A DNA stretch of 64,000 nucleotides from the NCBI GenBank assembly GCA_934659425.1, contig CAKUHU010000001.1:186001-250000 (forward strand), in the 5' to 3' direction. The translations under genes were made by a program, and so were the position numbers. Positions 16,503 to 22,980 of the stretch are shown piece by piece. The number at the start of each line of letters is the position of its first letter. Position 1 is the stretch's first letter. This DNA is from an uncultured Oscillospiraceae bacterium. GTDB taxonomy: Bacteria > Bacillota > Clostridia > Oscillospirales > Oscillospiraceae. Under the pieces are notes generated by a model. The model saw only the letters and a list, made by a program, of their open reading frames with translations, was not told where the DNA came from and did no database searches.

Positions 16503-16538
16503 AAAAAGAGGACGGGGCAGCCGCCCCGTCCTCTTTTT
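16503..16538. terminator. Orphan bidirectional terminator in a divergent intergenic region
   Basis: Perfect 16-bp arms (16503-16518 and 16523-16538) with loop AGCC and A/T runs on both sides. The flanking genes are divergent, so no coding gene needs it. It may insulate the SLH2 promoter from the exporter promoter, or mark a lost gene or small transcript. The other bases between 16347 and 16663 show no supportable gene. Confidence 0.8.
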
Positions 16539-16663
16539 CTGTTTTTCTACCTTAATATATAGAAACAAAGTGCAGAGAAATCTGCCCCGTTTTTGTACGC
16601 AAATATACAACTGTAACAATTTTCCGGCTTTTTTACGGTTGTGTTACAAATCCGCCGGAGGTG

Positions 16664-16692
16664 TTGACTTCCCTGTTTTGATGATTTATGAT
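16664..16692 (+). promoter_or_regulatory. Strong sigma-A promoter of SLH gene 2
   Basis: TTGACT, a 17-base spacer, then TATGAT, each one base from consensus. It lies just inside the right-hand inverted-repeat arm and points outward into SLH gene 2, giving a leader of about 80 bases. After an inversion between the 620-bp arms, this same promoter would drive SLH gene 1. Confidence 0.82.
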
Positions 16693-16751
16693 GACACCGT
16701 AAGGCGAGGGGAGTCATACTTTACTGATTTTTCCAGGTGAGATTTCCCAAA

Positions 16752-17371
16752 GCCAAAAATAAAGAGGAGGAATATCCATGAACAAGTTCAAGCGTGTTCT
16801 CAGCTTGGCACTGACTGGGGCCATGATCACCGGCCTCATGATGGTCGGCGCCAGCGCGGCGGAGTTCACCGATGCCAAGGACATCGAGAACAACGACGCC
16901 GTCAACACCATGGTAGCGCTGGGCGTTATCAAGGGCAAGGACACCGGCGCCTTTGATCCCAAGGGCAACGTGACCCGTGCCGAGATGGCCAAGATGCTCT
17001 GCGTCGCCATCAACGGCGGCAAGGAGCCCGTCCTGGGCACCAAGGCTGTCCCCACCTACACCGACATCGACGGCCACTGGGCTGAGAGCTACATCGAGTA
17101 CTGCTCTTCCATGGGCTATGTTGCCGGCCGGGGTGACGGCACCTTTGGCCCCAACGCCAGCGTGACCTCTACCGAGGCCGCCAAGATGATCCTGACCGCC
17201 ATGGGCTATAAGTCTGATGTGTCCGGCTTCACCGGCATCGACTGGGCCATCAACACCAACTCCCAGGCCAACCAGGCCGGCCTGTATGAGGACCTGGAGG
17301 ACATCGACACCACTCAGCCCATGAGCCGTGAGGATGCCGCCCAGATGCTCTACAACGCTCTGGACGCCAAG
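16752..17371. repeat. 620-bp perfect inverted repeat, right arm
   Basis: Identical to the reverse complement of 9096-9715. It spans the RBS (AAAGAGGAGG) and codons 1-198 of SLH gene 2, that is the signal peptide and the three SLH repeats. The first mismatch falls at 17372, where the variable domain begins. Confidence 0.95.
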
Positions 17372-19522
17372 GCTGTGGATGAGGACAACGGCGCTTACAA
17401 GACCAGCACCTACACCTACACCGGCAGCGAGTCTATCGCTGTGGGCAGCGAGAAGGTCTATGTGTTCGCCACCAAGGATGCCGACCTGGAGACCCTGGCC
17501 GGTGAAGAGTTCAACTCCTACGCCGACGCGGATGCCGCAGCTAAGGCTCTGAATCAGAATGCTACTCTGGGCAAGGACTATACCCTGACTTCCAAGACTG
17601 TGGTCACCTACGGCACTCAGTCCGTCACCAAGACTGCGGACGAGACCTTCGGCCACAAGTATCTCTCCCTCAACACCTATGACGAAGACAATGTCTATCT
17701 GAAGAGCGTAGAGGACGACAGCAAGGGCACCTACACCATCATGCTCTCTGACGGCATGACCTACACCAAGGTGGCTGAGGACTTCAGCAGCCTGATGGGC
17801 GAGAAGGTCAAGGTCCTGTCCAAGAAGAGCGACGATGTCTACGGCGTGTTCGCTTCCGGCGGCGCTGTGCTGGCTACCGGCATTCTGGGCGACATCGACG
17901 ACAACACGGCCGCTTCTACCTCCGTGGACTTCGGCAGCGGCAAGTACAAGATGGACAACACCACCGCTGCCAAGACCCCTGTCTATGCTTTCAACGACTT
18001 TGACAACGTCACTACCACCAAGACTCTGAGCAGCCTGCCCGACAATATGGCCGCTGAGTTCAAGGCCGTGGACCTGGACGACGACGGCAAGGTGGACCTG
18101 GTTGTCTACGTTCCCTTCACCGTGGTCAAGGTCACTTATGTGGGCGCCAAGTCCTTCACTGCCGGCGGCGTGACCGTCAAGTTTGAGGACGCCAACACCT
18201 ACGAGGGCATGGCTAAGAATGACTACGCTGTGCTCGTGGATGCCGCCAACACTGTGGACGACACCGACACCTACAGCAAGATCGACACCATCGTTTCCGG
18301 CGACGTGGACGCCACCCGGGATAACGGCGCTAAGTTCCGTATCGACGGCACCTGGTATACCTTCGCCTCCAGCCTGGTCACCGGCTCTGAGAAGTCTGTC
18401 ACCGCCGGCGGCAGCGTGGACAAGGCTGTCATCGTCAACGGCTACGCCTTCTTCGTGGACGCTTCCCGCACTGTGGAGGCCAAGGACTACGCCGTGGTGG
18501 TCAAGGCTGTGGCTTCCGATGATAACGGCATGAACGGCGACCAGGCCAAGCTCCTGTTCACCGACGGCACCCAGAAGGTCGTGGACACTGATGCGGATTA
18601 TACTTCCCTGGTGGGTGATCTGGTCACCTACGATCTTGATGACGGCGATTACGTTCTGACCGCGGCGGAGACGAAGGATGCCGATAAGGCCGGCTTCGAC
18701 TCCATTGTCAGCGGCAAGTACGCCTACGCCAAGGACGGCAAGAGCACCATCGGCGACAACTACATTGCCAAGGACGCTGTGATCTTTGTCGAGAAGAACA
18801 ACGGCAAGTACACTGTCATCACCGGCGCCACCCTGGCCCGGATGGCCGCTGCCGATGTTTACAACGCTTACGCCGATGAGGACAGCGCCACCGGCTATGA
18901 GACCGTCTCTCTGGCCTTTATCAAGGGCGATGTGACCTCCGGCGACATGAAGTACGGCTACGTGACCTCCAAGATCTCCACCATCAAGAACGATGACGGC
19001 AAGGTGGCCACCTTCACCCTGTTCAACGGCACTGAGGACGTGGAAGTCACCACCACCCAGACCGCCGCTGATCTGACCGCCGCTAAGAAGACCGCTGGCG
19101 ACGACACCGCCACTGGCCTGGACAAGGGCGTCATCATCGCCTATGTGGACGACGGCGACGGCATTGAGATCAAGAACGTCTACGTTCTGAGCAAGGACAC
19201 TGCCCAGATCGGCGCCGTCAATGCCTACAACGGCGACGATGAGTTCAGCTACATCACCGGTGTGAAGACCGAGACGGTCGGCAAGAACGATCTGAAGGTC
19301 ATCGACGCCACCGGCACCAAGCACGCCAACGTTGAGATCGACGATGACACCGTCATTCTGACCATCAATGTGGCCGATACCGAGGGCGTTGTGGACGGCG
19401 AGCTGGCTCTGGCTGACAAGACCCCCGCTGAGAACTACTACGCCAACGTTCTGGTCCTCACCACCGGCTCTGCCGCGGACCTGATCGTCTACTGCAACGA
19501 CATCCTGGACGTGATCGACTAA
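16778..19522 (+). CDS. S-layer-homology surface protein 2 (promoter-linked copy)
   Basis: 914 aa. The signal peptide and three SLH repeats (residues 1-198) are identical to SLH protein 1, followed by a long acidic exposed region rich in Asp, Lys, Thr, Val and Gly. The exposed regions of the two proteins are clearly homologous (for example ADETFGHKYL, VYGVFASGGAVLATGI, FNGTEDV) but diverged, with insertions and deletions. Codon use is extremely biased (GGC, AAG, CTG, GTC, GAC), as in very abundant proteins, so it could be the main S-layer protein. It has a near-consensus promoter at 16664-16692, a good RBS, and a terminator shared with the convergent fibre-like gene. Confidence 0.93.
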   Translation: MNKFKRVLSLALTGAMITGLMMVGASAAEFTDAKDIENNDAVNTMVALGVIKGKDTGAFDPKGNVTRAEMAKMLCVAINGGKEPVLGTKAVPTYTDIDGHWAESYIEYCSSMGYVAGRGDGTFGPNASVTSTEAAKMILTAMGYKSDVSGFTGIDWAINTNSQANQAGLYEDLEDIDTTQPMSREDAAQMLYNALDAKAVDEDNGAYKTSTYTYTGSESIAVGSEKVYVFATKDADLETLAGEEFNSYADADAAAKALNQNATLGKDYTLTSKTVVTYGTQSVTKTADETFGHKYLSLNTYDEDNVYLKSVEDDSKGTYTIMLSDGMTYTKVAEDFSSLMGEKVKVLSKKSDDVYGVFASGGAVLATGILGDIDDNTAASTSVDFGSGKYKMDNTTAAKTPVYAFNDFDNVTTTKTLSSLPDNMAAEFKAVDLDDDGKVDLVVYVPFTVVKVTYVGAKSFTAGGVTVKFEDANTYEGMAKNDYAVLVDAANTVDDTDTYSKIDTIVSGDVDATRDNGAKFRIDGTWYTFASSLVTGSEKSVTAGGSVDKAVIVNGYAFFVDASRTVEAKDYAVVVKAVASDDNGMNGDQAKLLFTDGTQKVVDTDADYTSLVGDLVTYDLDDGDYVLTAAETKDADKAGFDSIVSGKYAYAKDGKSTIGDNYIAKDAVIFVEKNNGKYTVITGATLARMAAADVYNAYADEDSATGYETVSLAFIKGDVTSGDMKYGYVTSKISTIKNDDGKVATFTLFNGTEDVEVTTTQTAADLTAAKKTAGDDTATGLDKGVIIAYVDDGDGIEIKNVYVLSKDTAQIGAVNAYNGDDEFSYITGVKTETVGKNDLKVIDATGTKHANVEIDDDTVILTINVADTEGVVDGELALADKTPAENYYANVLVLTTGSAADLIVYCNDILDVID

Positions 19523-19559
19523 GTTCGATCCACTCCTACTGTCTGAGCGGAACGAAATA

Positions 19560-19594
19560 AAAAGCGGCGCTTCCCATTGGGAAGCGCCGCTTTT
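19560..19594. terminator. Bidirectional terminator between SLH gene 2 and fibre-like gene 2
   Basis: Perfect 16-bp arms (19560-19575 and 19579-19594), loop ATT, A and T runs on the two edges. It serves both convergent genes. Confidence 0.92.
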
Positions 19595-19595
19595 G

Positions 19596-19997
19596 TCATC
19601 CTTTGAGCGCCAGAAAATGGTACTCCTTTCCGTCGGCGTTGGTATCCGCGTAGTAAGAACTTCCGCTCTGATAACCCCGTGCCACCTGGAATCCCCCGTC
19701 CACAACCTCCACAATGGTCGTGCCTCCGTGGACAACGGGATACCCATCCAGGGCCAGACCGCCGTAAGACGCCTGGCTGCTTTTCATCGCTCCCGCGCTG
19801 TCCGCCACCAGCACCGCCTGGGGCCGGAACCCCAGTTCAATGGTACGGGCGGTCTCCCCGTCGCCGGTGTACATCCCGGTAACCACCTCCGGGATTTGGT
19901 CCAATTTGGCAAAATTTTCGTTGAACTCCGTCCGCAGGAAATCATCCCCCGGCTCCCACACATGGAGCTGGTAGTTTTGTGTTTTATTCGTTGACAT
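19596..19997 (-). CDS. Small tail-fibre-like protein, copy 2
   Basis: 133 aa paralogue of the protein at 6561-6953. The first 60 residues differ by only one or two, then the fibre-tip-like part diverges while keeping the pattern GGLALDG ... EVVDGGFQV ... EYHFLALK. There is no signal peptide. It is convergent with SLH gene 2, exactly mirroring copy 1 and SLH gene 1, so an SLH gene plus fibre-like gene was duplicated as a unit in inverted orientation. The variable C-termini suggest diversifying selection or independent origins. The function is unknown. Confidence 0.7.
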   Translation of the reverse strand: MSTNKTQNYQLHVWEPGDDFLRTEFNENFAKLDQIPEVVTGMYTGDGETARTIELGFRPQAVLVADSAGAMKSSQASYGGLALDGYPVVHGGTTIVEVVDGGFQVARGYQSGSSYYADTNADGKEYHFLALKG

Positions 19998-20078
19998 CCA
20001 TATCCCTCCTGCTCTGGGCGGAAACGGGAAAAAGCTTGGCCTTTTTCAGCACCTATTTTTTCCCGGGCCCTCCTGCGC
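19806..20078. repeat. Outer inverted repeat, right copy
   Basis: Reverse-complement match to 6480-6752 at about 94% by eye. It covers the leader and the first 60 or so codons of fibre-like gene 2. It is less identical than the inner 620-bp arms. Confidence 0.9.
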
Positions 20079-20130
20079 GCTGAGCCTGCCATCTTTTTCT
20101 GCACCCGGACGGAAACTTTGGAAAATCATC

Positions 20131-20160
20131 TTTACATTTCAAATGGGACAATGCTATAAT
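20131..20160 (+). promoter_or_regulatory. Sigma-A promoter of murA
   Basis: TTTACA, an 18-base spacer, then a perfect TATAAT, about 125 bases before the murA start. The leader between them holds no recognised riboswitch. Confidence 0.75.
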
Positions 20161-20285
20161 AATTGTGTGTCTCTTTGTGCTCCTGCAGAAAATTGGATAC
20201 AATATAAAAAACGGCTGGTTGTTCCAACCGTCCTACAATAGCCGCTGTCCTGTGTGTGTTCAGCGGAAAGAGCGAGGGTGCTAAT

Positions 20286-21578
20286 TTGACGAAATATGTG
20301 ATTCGCGGCGGCAAGCCGCTCTACGGCACTGTAGAGATCTCCGGCGCAAAAAACGCCGCTGTGGCCATTCTGCCCGCCTCCCTTTTGGTGGACGGCGTGT
20401 GCCGGATCGAAAACATCCCCCAAATCAGCGATGTCACTTTGATCCTCAATATTTTACAGGAATTGGGCGCTGATGTGCGGACCATCAACCGCACCACGGT
20501 GGAGATTAACGGCTCCCACATCCGTAACGCCACTGTCCCCGACGCCCTGGCCCGGAAGATCCGGGCTTCCTATTACCTCATCGGCGCCCTGTTGGGACGG
20601 TTCGGCTCAGCAGAGGTGGCTCTTCCAGGCGGCTGCGACTTTGGCGGGCGGCCCATTGACCAGCATATCAAAGGGCTGGCCGCGATGGGGGCCGACGTGG
20701 ATGTAAAGGGCGGCATGATCCAGGCTGCGGCCCGGGAGGGCCGTCTCACCGGCAGCACCATTTATATGGACATCGTGTCCGTGGGCGCCACCATGAACAT
20801 CATCATTGCCGCCGCCCTGGCGGAGGGGACCACTGTCATCGAGAATGCCGCCAAGGAGCCCCACATCGTGGACTTGGCCAATTTCCTCAACTCCATGGGG
20901 GCCTCCATTATGGGAGCGGGGACCGATGTGATCAAGATCCGGGGGGTCGATCACCTCTCCGGGGGCACCTACTCCATCATTCCCGATCAGATCGAGGCCG
21001 GCACTTACATGGCCGCCGTCACTGCTACCGGCGGAGAGGTCTTGGTGAAAAACGTCATTCCCAAGCATTTGGAGTGTATTACCGCCAAGCTCATCGAGAT
21101 GGGCGCTGAGGTGGAGGAGATGGATGACGCTGTCCTGGTCCGCCGCAATGGGCCGTTGAGCCGCACCAATATCAAAACACTGCCTTATCCCGGATTTCCC
21201 ACCGATATGCAGCCTCAGGTGGCCGCCTGCCTGTGTCTGGCAAAGGGCACCAGCGTTTTGACAGAGGGCGTGTGGGACAACCGCTACCGCTATGTGGATG
21301 AGTTCCGCCGCATGGGCGCCCAGATCCAGGTAGACGGCAAGGTGGCCGTCATCGAGGGCGTCCCCCAGCTCACCGGCGCGGCGGTGGAGGCCTGTGACCT
21401 TCGGGCCGGCGCCGCTTTGGTGATCGCCGGATTGGCCGCCCAGGGCACCTCGGAAATCAGCCAGGTACAGCATATCGAGCGGGGATATGAGGATATTATC
21501 CGTAAGCTCTCCGGCATCGGGGCGGATATTCGGGTGGTGGTCACCCCTGACGAAGCCCATGCCGTCCAGGTGGGATGA
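20286..21578 (+). CDS. murA: UDP-N-acetylglucosamine 1-carboxyvinyltransferase (MurA)
   Basis: 430 aa from the TTG at 20286, where the protein begins with T-K-Y-V-I-R-G-G as in other MurA enzymes and GAGGG lies upstream; an earlier GTG at 20256 has no such support. It transfers enolpyruvate from PEP to UDP-GlcNAc, the first committed step of peptidoglycan synthesis in the cytosol. Visible motifs: ISGAKNAA with the catalytic Lys region, and the active-site Cys in ALPGGCDFGGRPIDQH, the residue fosfomycin alkylates. The length is normal. It heads a group with walJ and rlmH and ends in its own terminator. Confidence 0.95.
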   Translation: MTKYVIRGGKPLYGTVEISGAKNAAVAILPASLLVDGVCRIENIPQISDVTLILNILQELGADVRTINRTTVEINGSHIRNATVPDALARKIRASYYLIGALLGRFGSAEVALPGGCDFGGRPIDQHIKGLAAMGADVDVKGGMIQAAAREGRLTGSTIYMDIVSVGATMNIIIAAALAEGTTVIENAAKEPHIVDLANFLNSMGASIMGAGTDVIKIRGVDHLSGGTYSIIPDQIEAGTYMAAVTATGGEVLVKNVIPKHLECITAKLIEMGAEVEEMDDAVLVRRNGPLSRTNIKTLPYPGFPTDMQPQVAACLCLAKGTSVLTEGVWDNRYRYVDEFRRMGAQIQVDGKVAVIEGVPQLTGAAVEACDLRAGAALVIAGLAAQGTSEISQVQHIERGYEDIIRKLSGIGADIRVVVTPDEAHAVQVG

Positions 21579-21610
21579 CCCATTTTCCTTGATTTTATTG
21601 CGAGCCGAAA

Positions 21611-21637
21611 GCGGCGGCGTGACGCCGCCGCTTTTTC
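21611..21637 (+). terminator. Terminator after murA
   Basis: 10-bp GC-rich perfect stem (21611-21620 and 21624-21633), 3-base loop, then a T-rich run. Confidence 0.85.
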
Positions 21638-21695
21638 TTTTTATGAGGGCTCTGCGCAAAAAGAAAAGCCCACTACATAGACAAGGAGCGATTCT

Positions 21696-22481
21696 TTGGA
21701 AATCCATACCTTATCCAGCGGCTCGTCCGGCAACTGCCTTTTGGCCTCTGGGGGCGGAAGCCATTTGCTGGTGGATGTCGGCATCTCCTGCCGCCGCATC
21801 ACCTCCGCCTTGTCCTCCCTTGACGCAGCCATGGAGGAAGTCGCCGGTATCCTCATCACCCATGAGCACTCTGACCATATCGCAGGACTTGCCACCCTCT
21901 CCAAAAAGTTTTCTCTTCCCATCTATACCAGCCCGGGAACTGCCCGGCAGCTGTGTTGCCGCATAGCCGGTCTGGAGGACCGCATCCATTTGGTGGAGCC
22001 CGGCGGGAGCCTGGATCTGGGCCCTTTTGGCGTGGAGAGCTTTCCCACCTCCCATGACGCGGCCCAGCCGATGGGCTTTGTCCTCAGCCACAGCGGGCGG
22101 AAGGCGGCGGTAGTTACCGACCTGGGATATGTCTCTGACGCTGTTTTGGACTGTGTCTTGGGCGCTCATCTGGTGGTCTGCGAGGCCAACCATGATGTAG
22201 ACTGGCTCCGCGACGGCCCCTATCCTTACGCTCTAAAAGCCCGTGTTTTAAGCGACAGGGGGCACCTCTCCAACGAGGCGGGGGCCGCCCTCGCTTTGAA
22301 ATGTGTGCAGGCGGGAGCCGCTACCATTATACTGGCACACCTCTCCGCCCAAAACAACACCCCCGCCCGGGCCCTTCAAGCGGCCAGTTTCGCCCTCTCC
22401 TCCGCTGGCATCGACCCAGCCCGGGATGTGACACTCGCTGTGGCCCCCCGGAACACCGTCTCCCCCCTTTATGAGGTGTGA
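21696..22481 (+). CDS. walJ: WalJ/YycJ-like metallo-beta-lactamase-fold hydrolase
   Basis: 261 aa starting at TTG (21696), with AAGGAG upstream and the family N-terminus EIHTLSSGSSGNC. The metal-binding motif THEHSDHI (HxHxDH), then DLGYVSD and the late His in ILAHLSAQNN, show the MBL fold. WalJ proteins are nucleases or hydrolases of the wal locus in Bacillus and streptococci and are linked to coordination of cell division with DNA replication. Here it is split from walR-walK-yycH-yycI by 16 kb but still abuts rlmH, with which it overlaps in the TGA-ATG region. Confidence 0.88.
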   Translation: MEIHTLSSGSSGNCLLASGGGSHLLVDVGISCRRITSALSSLDAAMEEVAGILITHEHSDHIAGLATLSKKFSLPIYTSPGTARQLCCRIAGLEDRIHLVEPGGSLDLGPFGVESFPTSHDAAQPMGFVLSHSGRKAAVVTDLGYVSDAVLDCVLGAHLVVCEANHDVDWLRDGPYPYALKARVLSDRGHLSNEAGAALALKCVQAGAATIILAHLSAQNNTPARALQAASFALSSAGIDPARDVTLAVAPRNTVSPLYEV

Positions 22482-22487
22482 ATGATG

Positions 22488-22967
22488 ATGAATATACAGC
22501 TTATCTGCGTGGGCAAGCTGAAGGAGAAGTTTTATTTTGACGCTGCCGCAGAATATAAAAAGCGTCTGGGGGCTTTTTGTTCCCTTCAAATCATAGAGCT
22601 GCCTGAGGAAAAGCTGCCCTCAAACCCCTCCCAAGCCCAGATCACCGCCGCTTTGTCCAAGGAGTCCGCCGCCATTCGCGGGAAACTGCCCTCCAATTCC
22701 AGTATTATAGCCTTGTGCATTGAGGGGCAGCTGTACTCCAGTGAAGGACTGGCCGACTTCCTCCGTATTTGGCAGAACGGTCCGGCCAAGCATCTGGTCT
22801 TTCTCATCGGCGGCTCCCACGGCCTGGACGCAGCCTTAAAAAATGAGGCTCAGCTCCGACTGTCCATGTCCCCCATGACCTTTCCTCATCACTTGGCCCG
22901 AGTGATGCTTTTGGAACAGCTCTACCGGGCTTTTCAGATCAATGAAGGCTCCCGGTATCATAAATAA
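22488..22967 (+). CDS. rlmH: 23S rRNA (pseudouridine1915-N3)-methyltransferase RlmH
   Basis: 159 aa from the third of three consecutive ATG codons (22482, 22485, 22488); the last gives the best spacing to GAGGTG and matches RlmH starts (MNIQLICVGKLKEK). It is a small SPOUT-class methyltransferase that modifies pseudouridine 1915 in helix 69 of 23S rRNA using S-adenosylmethionine. Family motifs: LCIEGQLYSSEGLADFL, FLIGGSHGL, and the C-terminal FPHHLARVMLLEQLYRAFQI ending in Y-H-K. The length is normal. It immediately follows walJ. Confidence 0.95.
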   Translation: MNIQLICVGKLKEKFYFDAAAEYKKRLGAFCSLQIIELPEEKLPSNPSQAQITAALSKESAAIRGKLPSNSSIIALCIEGQLYSSEGLADFLRIWQNGPAKHLVFLIGGSHGLDAALKNEAQLRLSMSPMTFPHHLARVMLLEQLYRAFQINEGSRYHK

Positions 22968-22980
22968 AGGAGGAATCACC

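Noticed and set aside
16368..16619. 83-codon minus-strand frame between exporter and SLH2
   Set aside because: Basic, low-complexity product, crosses the terminator at 16503-16538, no RBS.
9096..17371. A site-specific invertase or integrase driving the SLH inversion
   Set aside because: No serine or tyrosine recombinase is encoded between or near the arms. The 620-bp arms would suit RecA-type homologous recombination instead.
16721..19747. 1,008-codon open frame antisense to SLH gene 2
   Set aside because: Same artefact as for SLH gene 1. It also runs through the terminator and the SLH2 leader.
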